A stretch of DNA of 64,000 nt from the NCBI GenBank assembly GCA_964352785.1, contig CAYGTI010000004.1, positions 1 through 64,000 on the forward strand. Reading direction: 5' to 3'. Below are positions 1 to 7,835 of this stretch, one piece after another. Position 1 is the first letter of the stretch, and each line of letters opens with the position of its first letter. The notes under the pieces were generated by a model that ran no database searches, was not told the origin of the DNA, and saw nothing but the letters and a program-made list of their open reading frames with translations. Both the position numbers and the translations under genes were made by a program. Source of the stretch: JACOMS01 sp964352785 (GTDB lineage: Bacteria > Pseudomonadota > Alphaproteobacteria > Caulobacterales > Maricaulaceae).

Positions 1-410
1 GCGCTGTGTTCGGTATTTTCTGCGGCTTCTATTACTGGTTCGGTAAAATGAGCGGCTATGCGTATAACCGCTTCTTTGCGACGCTTCACTTCTGGTTCTT
101 CTTTATTGGCGTGAATGTAATTTTCTTCCCGCAGCACTTCCTGGGAATGCAGGGTATGCCGCGCCGTTATGTGGATTTCCCCGAAGAGTACGCGTTTTGG
201 AATCAGGTTTCGACGATTGGCGCGCTCATTACGCTCGCTGGCGTGGCGTGTTTCTTCTTGATGCTGATCGCGTCATTCATTCAGCGTAAGCGCGTGGGTG
301 ACAATTATTGGGGCGAAGGCGCAACAACGCTGGAATGGACATTGCCGTCACCGCCGCCGTTCCACCAATTCAACACTTTGCCGGTTATCGGCAAGGATGA
401 TAACCACTAA
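1..410 (+). CDS. ctaD: cytochrome c oxidase subunit I, C-terminal part
   Basis: The reading frame is open from the left edge and stops at TAA 408-410, so only the last ~135 residues of the aa3-type oxidase catalytic subunit are here. Visible are the last transmembrane helices and the family signatures FATLHFWFFFIGVN and FFPQHFLGMQGMPRR, then the usual proline-rich C-terminal tail ending near HQFNTLPVI. The subunit carries heme a, heme a3 and CuB; those ligands lie upstream of the window. It leads directly into ctaB after 9 bases, as the first visible gene of a cox assembly operon. Identity is secure; the start is outside the window. Confidence 0.95.
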   Translation, partial: AVFGIFCGFYYWFGKMSGYAYNRFFATLHFWFFFIGVNVIFFPQHFLGMQGMPRRYVDFPEEYAFWNQVSTIGALITLAGVACFFLMLIASFIQRKRVGDNYWGEGATTLEWTLPSPPPFHQFNTLPVIGKDDNH

Positions 411-419
411 GGATAGGTC

Positions 420-1430
420 TTGACCATATCTGCTGACATAAAAGCGTCAGGGGCCGGACTGGAAACAGATTCGGCCCTTGGTACGTCAACTCCGGCTTTG
501 GGACTAAGTAGCGCCGAGCCAGGCGACTACTTTGCGCTGATGAAACCGCGCGTCATGTCTCTGGTTGTGTTCACTGCATGGGCAGGGCTTGTGGCTGCTC
601 CCGGTGATATTTCGCTGTTCAAAGCGTTTGCGGCCATTCTGTGTATCGCCGTCGGCGCGGGTGCTGCCGGCGCTTTGAACATGTGGTATGATGCCGATAT
701 TGACGGTAAAATGTCCCGTACCAAAACCCGCCCCGTGCCGCGCGGACGTATTAGTGCAAACGGCGCACTGACTTTTGGTGTTTTTCTCTCATTTGCCTCC
801 GTCTGGGCGCTGTACCATACGGCAAATGCGGTTGCCGCGGGTTTGCTCGCGTTCACCATATTTTTCTATGTGGTGATCTACACCATGTGGCTTAAACGGC
901 GCACACCACAAAATATTGTTATTGGCGGTACGCCGGGCGCGCTTCCGCCCATGATTGGCTGGGCGGCGGTCACGGGTGATATAACACTAAATTCCTTTGC
1001 TTTATTCCTGATCATCTTTCTTTGGACGCCGCCGCATTTTTGGGCCTTGGCGCTCTATAAAACAGGCGATTATGCCAAGGTGGGGATTCCGATGATGCCC
1101 AATGTCAAAGGCGCAGCGTCCACGCGCCTGCAAATATTTGTTTACGCGCTAGTGCTGGGGCTCGCTTGCGCGCTTCCGGTCATGACAGGGTTAGGCGGAA
1201 CCCTTTATGGACTCGCAGCACTCGTACTTAATTTTGGTTTCATTGCTCTGGCTATCAAAGTTTGGCGCTCACGCGCGGGCGAGCATGCAGATAGCGCGGA
1301 CGAAGCTTCGCTTTACGCGGTAAAATCCGGCGATCTGGCCGCGCGCAATCTATTCGCCTTTTCTATCATTTATCTTTTCGTGATTTTTGGCGTCTTGGCG
1401 GCTGAAAGCCTACTCAGAGGTCTGAGCTAA
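420..1430 (+). CDS. ctaB: protoheme IX farnesyltransferase (heme O synthase)
   Basis: 336 residues, UbiA-type polytopic membrane enzyme that adds farnesyl to heme B to make heme O, the precursor of heme A for the oxidase encoded just upstream. The prenyl-diphosphate/Mg-binding motif NMWYDADID is at about residues 87-95, followed by TKTRPVPRG, both typical of CyoE/CtaB. The start is TTG at 420, supported by AAGGATAGG overlapping the end of ctaD; ~40 hydrophilic residues precede the first helix, slightly longer than usual. An ATG start at 541 (MKPRV) would cut conserved sequence. Co-transcribed with ctaD and coxF. Confidence 0.95.
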   Translation: MTISADIKASGAGLETDSALGTSTPALGLSSAEPGDYFALMKPRVMSLVVFTAWAGLVAAPGDISLFKAFAAILCIAVGAGAAGALNMWYDADIDGKMSRTKTRPVPRGRISANGALTFGVFLSFASVWALYHTANAVAAGLLAFTIFFYVVIYTMWLKRRTPQNIVIGGTPGALPPMIGWAAVTGDITLNSFALFLIIFLWTPPHFWALALYKTGDYAKVGIPMMPNVKGAASTRLQIFVYALVLGLACALPVMTGLGGTLYGLAALVLNFGFIALAIKVWRSRAGEHADSADEASLYAVKSGDLAARNLFAFSIIYLFVIFGVLAAESLLRGLS

Positions 1431-1440
1431 GGAACATTAT

Positions 1441-1593
1441 ATGACTGATACGAATACTTCTACGGTTGGACAAACCCCGACGGACACGCAACTTGCGGCT
1501 CGCCGTAAGCGTAATATTGCTATCGGCTTGTCGTTGGCCGCCTTCATGGTGTTTGTGTTTTTCTCAATGCTCGCGCGGGTTGGAGCGATCTAA
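1441..1593 (+). CDS. CoxF-like small membrane protein of the cox operon
   Basis: A 50-residue ORF beginning MTDTNTSTVGQTPTDTQ, with a charged AARRKRN stretch and one C-terminal hydrophobic helix (IAIGLSLAAFMVFVFFSMLA). ATG 1441 follows AAGGAA at 1430-1435, and the stop TAA (1591-1593) shares its last base with the ATG of ctaG (TAATG), which argues for translational coupling. A small single-helix protein between ctaB and ctaG is a regular feature of alphaproteobacterial cox operons, where it is called CoxF or left hypothetical. Its exact role in oxidase assembly is not established. The gene is easily missed because of its length. Confidence 0.8.
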   Translation: MTDTNTSTVGQTPTDTQLAARRKRNIAIGLSLAAFMVFVFFSMLARVGAI

Positions 1594-2186
1594 TGAGCCG
1601 GGCAACTCATGCAAACGGAAACAAAAATACGCGGCTTATCCTGGCTGCTGTGGCGATTGGTATGCTGTGTCTGGGTTTTGCCTCTAAACCGCTCTATGAC
1701 ACGTTTTGCCGGGTGACCGGATTTGGCGGAACGCCGCGCATTGCTGATAGTAATGAAAGCTATGTTATAGACCGCATGGTGCGGGTCAGTTTTGATGCAA
1801 ATGTATCCATGGGTTTACCGTGGGATTTTGAACCTGAAGACCCGTATTTAGATGTAAAGCTCGGACAATCGGCACTGGCCTATTATAAGGTAAAGAACCA
1901 TTCGGATAAGCCTATTGTCGGCACGGCGACTTTTAATGTCACCCCGATGAAGGCTGCGACGTTTTTTGTCAAAACCGAGTGCTTTTGTTTTACCGAACAG
2001 CTCTTAATGCCGGGACAAGAGGTGTCTATGCCGGTATTGTTCCACGTTGATTCGCGCCTTGATGACGAAGAGCGCTATGACGATGTGAAAGATATTACCT
2101 TATCGTATACGTTTTTTAGGGTCGAAAATCCGACAGAAAAACTGGGCCAAGGCCCTGCGGCGCAAAGCCGCGATAGCTTAAACTAA
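1593..2186 (+). CDS. ctaG: cytochrome c oxidase assembly protein CtaG/Cox11
   Basis: 197 residues. An N-terminal membrane anchor (about 13-31) is followed by a periplasmic Ig-like domain with the copper-binding CFCF motif (Cys130 and Cys132) preceded by VKTE, diagnostic of Cox11/CtaG, which delivers copper to CuB of subunit I. Conserved ASKPLYDTFCRVTGFGGT is at about 30-47, including the extra conserved Cys39. It starts at ATG 1593, overlapping the coxF stop by one base, and lies between coxF and ctaE in the usual alphaproteobacterial order. Length is normal and no defects were seen. Confidence 0.95.
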   Translation: MSRATHANGNKNTRLILAAVAIGMLCLGFASKPLYDTFCRVTGFGGTPRIADSNESYVIDRMVRVSFDANVSMGLPWDFEPEDPYLDVKLGQSALAYYKVKNHSDKPIVGTATFNVTPMKAATFFVKTECFCFTEQLLMPGQEVSMPVLFHVDSRLDDEERYDDVKDITLSYTFFRVENPTEKLGQGPAAQSRDSLN

Positions 2187-2268
2187 CTTTTAGTATGTTG
2201 CAGGCGGGCGCAGGCTTGTCTATAGCGGCATAGAGTATTTTATTTTGCGCGTTACCGCAGGGGGATTT

Positions 2269-3207
2269 ATGGCCGGACATGCCGTAGAACACGATTATCA
2301 TCTCATACCGCCAAGCCCTTGGCCCTTCTTGTCAGGCGTTGCCTGTCTCGTCTGGGGTCTTGGCATGGTGGTGTTCTTTGCGGGCCTCGTAGACCGCAAT
2401 CCGTCTGATCCAAATGCCATGACGGAGTTTTTCTTTGCCCGGGGTCTGGATACGATCCAAGGCCAAGGTGTCTCAAATGGTGGCTGGATTATTCTATTAA
2501 TTGGCTGTTTGTTTGCCGCCTATGTCATGTTTGGCTGGTGGCGGGATGTCGCTCGCGAATCAGCAGCAGGAGATCACACCCCTGTTGTTGATATTGGTCT
2601 GCGTTACGGCATGATTATGTTCATCATGCAAGAAGCCATGTTCTTTGTCGGCTGGTTCTGGATGTTTTTTGAGCTTGGCTTCTGGCACAAAGTGCGCGCT
2701 AAATGGAATCCTGATATTTTGGAAAATGCTGAAGGCTACGCCAGTTGGCCGCCGCCCGGTATTCATACGGTTGACCCGTGGCATTTGCCACTTATGAACA
2801 CACTTGTGCTCCTACTCTCTGGTACGACTGTGACTTGGGCTCACCACGCCCTTATCCACGGTAACCGCACGCATGCGAAATGGGGTTTAATCCTCACTGT
2901 GATACTCGGCGTCTTCTTTACATACCTGCAGGGCGTGGAGTATATGGCAGAGTATACGACCCGTAATGATGGTGGATTCTGGCTCTCGACTAATATCTAC
3001 GGGTCAGCTTTCTTCCTTGCGACGGGCTTTCATGGTCTTCATGTTCTGATCGGAACGATCTTTTTGTTTGTCTGTTACCTGCGTCTTGTGCGCGGCGGTT
3101 TCAAACCCGAGAAGCACTTCGGACTTGAAGCTGCGGCGTGGTATTGGCACTTCGTTGATGTCGTCTGGCTCTTCCTCTTTGCCTTCATCTACGTTGCCTT
3201 TAGCTAA
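2269..3207 (+). CDS. ctaE: cytochrome c oxidase subunit III
   Basis: 312 residues, polytopic (about seven helices). It begins MAGHAVEHDYHLIPPSPWP, the characteristic N-terminus of subunit III, and contains FMQEAMFFVGWFWMFFE-type and GFHGLHVLIGT signatures ending in WYWHFVDVVWLFLFAFIYV. The ATG at 2269 is chosen because GCAGGGGGA precedes it by a few bases; an in-frame TTG at 2245 has no such site. It stabilises subunit I in the aa3 oxidase. It is separated from ctaG by about 80 bases but is on the same strand in the cox operon. Confidence 0.96.
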   Translation: MAGHAVEHDYHLIPPSPWPFLSGVACLVWGLGMVVFFAGLVDRNPSDPNAMTEFFFARGLDTIQGQGVSNGGWIILLIGCLFAAYVMFGWWRDVARESAAGDHTPVVDIGLRYGMIMFIMQEAMFFVGWFWMFFELGFWHKVRAKWNPDILENAEGYASWPPPGIHTVDPWHLPLMNTLVLLLSGTTVTWAHHALIHGNRTHAKWGLILTVILGVFFTYLQGVEYMAEYTTRNDGGFWLSTNIYGSAFFLATGFHGLHVLIGTIFLFVCYLRLVRGGFKPEKHFGLEAAAWYWHFVDVVWLFLFAFIYVAFS

Positions 3208-3236
3208 CGGCGCTTTGCCTTATAAGGCCTTAGGAT

Positions 3237-3611
3237 GTGACAAAGCCCGCATTTCCTCCCTTCTCCACCGGCCTTAAGGGCCGGTGCCCCCAGTGCGGGG
3301 AAGGCTCACTCTTTAACGGATTTCTGACTTTCGCGAAAAATTGTGAAGGGTGCGGCGCGGATTTTTCCATTGAGAACGCCGGCGACGGGCCGGCTGTTTT
3401 TATCATCCTTTTGGCGGGTATCATTATCATTCCGTTGGCTTTGGCCTTTCAGCTTATTACTGATGCGCCCATGTGGCTGACGCTTATGATCTGGATACCC
3501 ATTCTAACCGTATTTTGCCTGGGTCTTCTACGGCCTATGCGAGGGATTATGTTTAATTTGCAATGGGTGCATCAGGCCCGCGAGGCGCGTTCTGATGATT
3601 TACAGGACTAA
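3237..3611 (+). CDS. DUF983 zinc-ribbon membrane protein
   Basis: 124 residues. A zinc-ribbon-like pair, CPQC (Cys17, Cys20) and CEGC (Cys36, Cys39), is followed by two transmembrane helices (about 52-75 and 80-97). This matches DUF983, a family regularly found next to ctaE and surf1 in alphaproteobacteria and presumed to act in oxidase assembly; its biochemical role is unknown. The start is GTG 3237, 29 bases after the ctaE stop, preceded by TTAGGAT. The stop at 3611 is 3 bases before surf1. Confidence 0.88.
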   Translation: MTKPAFPPFSTGLKGRCPQCGEGSLFNGFLTFAKNCEGCGADFSIENAGDGPAVFIILLAGIIIIPLALAFQLITDAPMWLTLMIWIPILTVFCLGLLRPMRGIMFNLQWVHQAREARSDDLQD

Positions 3612-3614
3612 GTC

Positions 3615-4334
3615 GTGAAAATATACTTTCGGCCTATGCCCGGTTTGACCGCAGCGGCGCTCATCGTCTTTATTATTCTTATAACGCTGGGGACATGGCA
3701 ATATCAGCGTTTGCAATGGAAAACGGCGCTGTTGGCCGATGTTGATCATGTCACAGAGGCTGCCCCGCTTACATCTTTCTTACAGGTACAAGAGACTCTT
3801 GAAACAGGGGCTCCGATTGATTTTCAGCGCATTGGTATCACCGCAAAATTAAAACCAATTGATTCGCCCTTTTTTGTTTTCACCGCGCAAAACCGAGATA
3901 TTAGCTGGCGAGTCTTTTCACCCGTATTGAATGACGGCGTGACCGCGTTTGCGGCGCTGGCCGTTGTTAATGATACCGATCGAGAGAGCGTTACAGCCCT
4001 CTCTGGAGAAGAGAGTGTTGTAGGTTATGTGCGTTTGGCTCGGGACGATGACGGCGCGCATAATAAAAGCAGCCCTGAGCAAAACCGCTGGTTTGGCTTT
4101 AATCCGCTGCCAAGCACTCATAACTGGGCAAACGCTCTTTCCGGCGGGGCCGACATGCGATTTTATATAGACCGAGTTTCGGGTGTAATGGATGCCGAGC
4201 TTCTACCACCTCGAAGGCCAGATATCCGTAATAATCATTTTGACTATATGCTAACATGGTATGGCCTCGCGCTGACATTGTTGGTGATTTACCTTATTAT
4301 GCATCGCCGCGTCGGACGGCTCTCTTTTTCATGA
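3615..4334 (+). CDS. SURF1 family oxidase biogenesis protein
   Basis: 239 residues with the SURF1 layout: an N-terminal helix (about 10-26) running into GTWQYQRLQWK, a periplasmic domain, and a C-terminal helix containing NNHFDYMLTWYGLALTL, the most recognisable SURF1 signature. SURF1 helps insert or retain heme a in the oxidase. The start is GTG 3615, three bases after the DUF983 stop. The end overlaps the next ATG (ATGA), so it is translationally coupled to the acetyltransferase. Confidence 0.93.
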   Translation: MKIYFRPMPGLTAAALIVFIILITLGTWQYQRLQWKTALLADVDHVTEAAPLTSFLQVQETLETGAPIDFQRIGITAKLKPIDSPFFVFTAQNRDISWRVFSPVLNDGVTAFAALAVVNDTDRESVTALSGEESVVGYVRLARDDDGAHNKSSPEQNRWFGFNPLPSTHNWANALSGGADMRFYIDRVSGVMDAELLPPRRPDIRNNHFDYMLTWYGLALTLLVIYLIMHRRVGRLSFS

Positions 4335-4906
4335 CGCCAAGCCAGCAGACTGTTCTGAGCGAACGCGCGCGCGGCGGCGGGGTGACTTTGCGCCACCCGC
4401 GCTGGGCCGAGTTTGAGGATTGGGTGCAGCTTCGCCGCGATAACCAAGATTACCTCTCGCCTTGGGAGCCGCAATGGACGGATCAGCACTTAACACGCCA
4501 AGCTTATAAGGCCCGCCTCGCCCGATTTAAAAAGCTTGTCGCAAGTGAAACCGGCTATCCGTTCCATGTATTTCGGGCACATGATGATCGCCTGATCGGG
4601 GCCTGTAATGTTATCGAGGTTCGCCGCCACGTAGCTCAAAGCGCCCAAATTGGATATTGGCTTGGCGAGGAGTATTCCGGTAACGGGTTTGCCCGCGCGG
4701 CCGTGCGTGCGGCGACTAAATTCTGTTTTGAAACGCTTGGGCTTCACCGCGTTGAAGCCGCCGTACAAGCAGATAATCAACGCTCAGTTCGCCTTCTCCA
4801 AGCTTTGGGCTTCGAAAAAGAGGGGACATTAAGAGGCTCTCTTAAGATAAACGGTACGTGGCAAGATCATGACCTTTATGCCCGGCTCTCTAGCGATCAG
4901 GTATAG
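4331..4906 (+). CDS. RimJ/RimL-type GNAT N-acetyltransferase
   Basis: 191 residues from ATG 4331, which overlaps the SURF1 stop (ATGA). The GNAT acetyl-CoA-binding region is seen around IGYWLGEEYSGNGFARAAVRA, followed by LGLHRVEAAVQADNQRSVRLLQALGFEKEGTLRG, the typical RimJ/RimL C-terminal half. Such enzymes acetylate N-termini or amino groups of proteins (for example ribosomal S5/L12) or small molecules; the substrate cannot be told here. As last gene of the cox operon it may be a passenger. A longer reading frame from 4256 would lie inside SURF1 and is not needed. Confidence 0.88.
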   Translation: MTPSQQTVLSERARGGGVTLRHPRWAEFEDWVQLRRDNQDYLSPWEPQWTDQHLTRQAYKARLARFKKLVASETGYPFHVFRAHDDRLIGACNVIEVRRHVAQSAQIGYWLGEEYSGNGFARAAVRAATKFCFETLGLHRVEAAVQADNQRSVRLLQALGFEKEGTLRGSLKINGTWQDHDLYARLSSDQV

Positions 4907-4933
4907 GGCTTTGGCAATTTGTAGCTCGCCAAG

Positions 4934-6319
4934 CTACATTTGCATCGTCCAGCCTTCAACGCCCATTGCGGCTTGGCGTACAGCTTCGGATAATGTTGGA
5001 TGCGCGTGGCAAGTGCGGGCGATGTCTTCACTGGCGGCCTTAAATTCCATCGCGACGCAAATCTCGTGGATCATGTCGCCAGCAGAAACGCCGATGATAT
5101 GCGCCCCGAGAATTTCATCCGTTTTGGCATGGGCCAGAATTTTAACAAATCCGTCGGTATCGTGATTGGCGCGGGCGCGGGAATTGGCTGTAAACGGGAA
5201 TTTACCTGATTTAAAGGCTACCCCGGCTTGTTTCAATTCTTCTTCGGTTTTGCCAACGCTGGCAATTTCGGGCTTGGTGTAGACCACACCGGGGATCACG
5301 TCGTAATTCACATGTCCGGCCTTCCCCGCAATCAACTCGGCAACAGCGGTGCCCTCGTCTTCGGCCTTGTGGGCGAGCATTGGCCCGTGCGTGCAATCGC
5401 CAACTGCCCAAATGCCCGGTACATTTGTTTTAAAATGGTTGGTTTCTACAAAACCGCGTGTGTCAGTTGTGACCCCGGCGGCTTTCAGCCCCAGCCCGTC
5501 GGTGAACGGACGGCGACCGATACAGACGAGAACTATATCAGCCTCAAGGTCTTTTGCGTCGCCGCCTTTGGAGGCTTCGGTTTTCACTTTTAGCTTAGTT
5601 TTAAGTTTTTCCACGCCCGTGACTTTGCGTCCCAGCTCAAATTTCATTTTTTGTTTCTTGAACACGCGGGCGGCTGTTTTCTGAACTTCGCCGTCCATAC
5701 CGGGCAAGATATGATCCAGATATTCAACGACTGTCACCTCGGCTCCCAGGCGTCGCCAAACAGAGCCAAGTTCAAGCCCGATCACGCCGCCGCCAATAAC
5801 CAGCAATTTACCGGGAACTTTTGTGAGCTCGAGCGCGCCAGTTGAGGAGACAATTCGTTTCTCATCAATCTCAACACCAGGCAAAGCCGCGACCTCTGAG
5901 CCCGTCGCAATGACGATATTCTTCGTTGTGATGGTCTTGCCATCAATAGCAACGGTTCCGGCGTCAATAATTTTGCCAAACCCGTCGATGTGGTCGACTT
6001 TGTTTTTCTTGAAAAGATAGGCAATACCTTGCGTCAGGCCGTCAACGGTTTTGTCTTTAGCGGCCATCATGCCTTTATGATCAAGCTCGACTGTGGCTTT
6101 GATACCCATACCGGCAAAATCCTTTTCAGCCGCTTCATACATTTCTGTGGCATGGAGCAGGGCTTTGGACGGAATGCAGCCGACGTTCAGACAGGTGCCG
6201 CCGAGCGTTTTGCGGGTTTCGACACAGGCGACTTTAAGGCCCAATTGTCCGGCGCGAATGGCGCAATTATAACCGCCCGGCCCGCCGCCAATAATGACAA
6301 GATCATAAGTCTCAGACAT
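4934..6319 (-). CDS. lpdA: dihydrolipoyl dehydrogenase (E3)
   Basis: 461 residues. FAD-binding GGGPGGYNCAIRAGQLG is near the N-terminus and the redox-active disulfide lies in GGTCLNVGCIPSK (Cys43, Cys48). An NAD-binding GGGVIGLELGSVW follows, and the C-terminal interface motif HAHPTLSEA carries the catalytic His. It reoxidises dihydrolipoamide for the 2-oxoglutarate and other 2-oxoacid dehydrogenases. AGGAGA precedes the ATG by 6 bases. It is convergent with the cox operon and 13 kb away from sucAB, so it is expressed separately and probably shared between complexes. Confidence 0.96.
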   Translation of the reverse strand: MSETYDLVIIGGGPGGYNCAIRAGQLGLKVACVETRKTLGGTCLNVGCIPSKALLHATEMYEAAEKDFAGMGIKATVELDHKGMMAAKDKTVDGLTQGIAYLFKKNKVDHIDGFGKIIDAGTVAIDGKTITTKNIVIATGSEVAALPGVEIDEKRIVSSTGALELTKVPGKLLVIGGGVIGLELGSVWRRLGAEVTVVEYLDHILPGMDGEVQKTAARVFKKQKMKFELGRKVTGVEKLKTKLKVKTEASKGGDAKDLEADIVLVCIGRRPFTDGLGLKAAGVTTDTRGFVETNHFKTNVPGIWAVGDCTHGPMLAHKAEDEGTAVAELIAGKAGHVNYDVIPGVVYTKPEIASVGKTEEELKQAGVAFKSGKFPFTANSRARANHDTDGFVKILAHAKTDEILGAHIIGVSAGDMIHEICVAMEFKAASEDIARTCHAHPTLSEAVRQAAMGVEGWTMQM

Positions 6320-6384
6320 GTTCGTCTCCTGCGTGAACTAATGATCAGTCCATACGCGGGAGGGGGCAAAGGGTCAATAAGGAG

Positions 6385-6819
6385 CTATCCCAAAAGCCCG
6401 CCGGAGACTTGTCGTTTGGTCCACCAGACTTCAAAACTGCCTATCACAACAACAATCAACGGCATCACCCATCCTGTGCTGCCAGCGGCGGCTTTGGCTT
6501 GGGCATTTGTCATGCCCCAGCTAAAGCTGATGATCGCGGCAATGAGTGACAGAATAAAAAATGGAAACGCCCGTTTCTTGCGAAGCAGCAGCAATACCGC
6601 CGCGAGTAATCCGCCCCAGACGGCAATGGCATAGGCCGCTATGGACCACGCCGGGTATATCTCGCGGACAGCAGCCATCGCTTCGCCGTAAGCATCGATT
6701 TAGGCCGCGTCAGACATCATCGTATCTACTAAATACATGGCGCAGCCAAAAGCGTTCCATAAAATAAACAAGGCGGCAACGATCCAAAAGACTTTGGTGG
6801 GTTTGACTGTATCAGACAT
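6385..6819 (-). pseudogene. small membrane protein, third paralog, interrupted by in-frame TAA
   Basis: On the minus strand the frame from ATG 6819 (MSDTVKPTKVFWIVAALFILWN) continues to 6385 apart from a single TAA at 6700-6702 after codon 39. Both halves align with the two intact upstream paralogs: the first helix and FWxxAxLxLLWN before the stop, and YGEAMAAV, PAW, a LLLRKKRAFP-type segment and the last helix after it. Total length (144 codons plus stop) matches theirs (141 and 144-145). It is either a recent nonsense pseudogene, or the 3' half is made alone from ATG 6678. Recoding is unlikely because TAA is not a known selenocysteine or pyrrolysine codon. Its neighbours look intact. Confidence 0.72.
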
Positions 6820-6845
6820 AGATGTTTCCGTGTCGAGGTGAGGGT

Positions 6846-7271
6846 TTAGGCAAGAATGCCTGCAGCACTTTTTTTCTTGGCATACCACGTGAGCGCTATG
6901 GCGACGATCCAGATAATGATGGTCATAATATAGGCTGCGCCGGGAATCTCTGGCTTGTTACTCGCGGTCATTTGATAGCCAAATGAAACGAGCATACCGA
7001 CGAGCGCAACGCCAAATAATGGGAATGCCCATTTTTTCCGCAGGATAAGACAGACCGAACCGAGCACAGATGCGGTTATGGCAAGGCCCCATGCGCCTTT
7101 GGCCCATGCGGGCATGGCTTGTACATATTCAAGCGCGCCGGGTACGGCCCCCAAATAATCCGCATTTAGAGAGACCGAATTATAATAATCCATCAATCCA
7201 AATAAATTCCAGAGCAGCGATAGCACGGCAATTGTCCAGAAAAGCTTGGATGGTTTTATTCTGTCAGACAT
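6846..7271 (-). CDS. small four-helix membrane protein of unknown function (paralog 2)
   Basis: 141 residues, beginning MSDRIKPSKLFWTIAVLSLLWNLFG. Four hydrophobic segments can be seen (about 10-28, 57-77, 82-102, 111-132), with a conserved LILRKKWAFPLFG between helices 2 and 3 and a short Lys-rich tail (KKKSAAG). It is a clear paralog of the genes on either side: FW..A...LLWN..G, PAWA, LLxRKKWA and the last helix all align. I do not recognise a characterised family. It sits 43 bases downstream of paralog 1 on the same strand and is probably co-transcribed. Confidence 0.75.
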   Translation of the reverse strand: MSDRIKPSKLFWTIAVLSLLWNLFGLMDYYNSVSLNADYLGAVPGALEYVQAMPAWAKGAWGLAITASVLGSVCLILRKKWAFPLFGVALVGMLVSFGYQMTASNKPEIPGAAYIMTIIIWIVAIALTWYAKKKSAAGILA

Positions 7272-7314
7272 ATTTTTCCCTTATGATAATGTTATGGATG
7301 TGTTTAATTTGGCT

Positions 7315-7749
7315 CTATTTTAAAATCCTAGAGGCAATTTTCCTGCGGGCGAACCAGACCAAAAAAACAGCCACAATCGGGATCATAATCGGCATGATCC
7401 AATCACCGCCCGACATATGCGCGGCGGCATCTGTCATCCCCCATATGTAAATTTGCTGAGCTATCACGGCGGCAAGCGAGGCCACTAAAAACCAGAGCGC
7501 CCATTTTCTACGCAGTAACAGCCCGAGGCATCCTAGCGCGCCGCCAAACACGGCCACAGCAAATATAACTGTCGCCCACGCCGGACGGGTCAGCACGGCG
7601 GCGGCTTCAGGTTCACCGTAGGCGGCCTGTATCGCTTCCGGGCTGGACAGCGCTTCGAACAGATAAGCACTAACGCCCATGAGGTTCCATAGGAGAGCGG
7701 CTCCGGCTATCACCCAGAAGAGCGCAGGTGTTTTTGGTATTGTCGACAT
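7315..7749 (-). CDS. small four-helix membrane protein of unknown function (paralog 1)
   Basis: 144 residues from ATG 7749 (MSTIPKTPALFWVIAGAALLWN). GGGGA lies 7 bases upstream of this ATG, so it is preferred over the adjacent ATG 7752. Four membrane segments, LLLRRKWALWFLV between helices 2 and 3, and a basic C-terminus (ARRKIASRILK). It is the first gene of a three-copy tandem array on the minus strand and has a perfect CtrA-type box about 35-50 bases upstream of its start. No function can be assigned; possibilities include a small transporter-like or stress-related membrane protein. Confidence 0.75.
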   Translation of the reverse strand: MSTIPKTPALFWVIAGAALLWNLMGVSAYLFEALSSPEAIQAAYGEPEAAAVLTRPAWATVIFAVAVFGGALGCLGLLLRRKWALWFLVASLAAVIAQQIYIWGMTDAAAHMSGGDWIMPIMIPIVAVFLVWFARRKIASRILK

Positions 7750-7782
7750 CATAATTCCCCAATTATTTTTGCTTGGACATAT

Positions 7783-7798
7783 TTAACGCTAAATTAAC
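7783..7798 (+). promoter_or_regulatory. CtrA box (TTAA-N7-TTAAC) upstream of membrane-protein triplet
   Basis: TTAA at 7783-7786, seven bases, then TTAAC at 7794-7798: an exact match to the full CtrA response-regulator consensus of Caulobacterales and relatives. It lies 34-49 bases upstream of ATG 7749 of the minus-strand triplet, a position compatible with the core promoter. The downstream end of the unknown 337-residue gene is on the other side, so the triplet is the likely target. The match is seen directly; regulation by CtrA is inferred. Confidence 0.55.
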
Positions 7799-7835
7799 GC
7801 TGTTGTCCAGTATGGGCACATCAGATGCGCCGACG

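Noticed and set aside
1466..1687. 73-codon ORF overlapping coxF and ctaG
   Set aside because: Cys-rich frame-shadow with no ribosome site; the coxF and ctaG frames explain the region.
4921..4937. GTAGCT-CGCCA-AGCTAC hairpin between the acetyltransferase and lpdA as a terminator
   Set aside because: Short, low-GC stem without a T-run, overlapping the lpdA stop; too weak to call.
6700..6702. Stop-codon recoding in the third membrane paralog
   Set aside because: The codon is TAA, which is not used for selenocysteine or pyrrolysine; a nonsense mutation is simpler.
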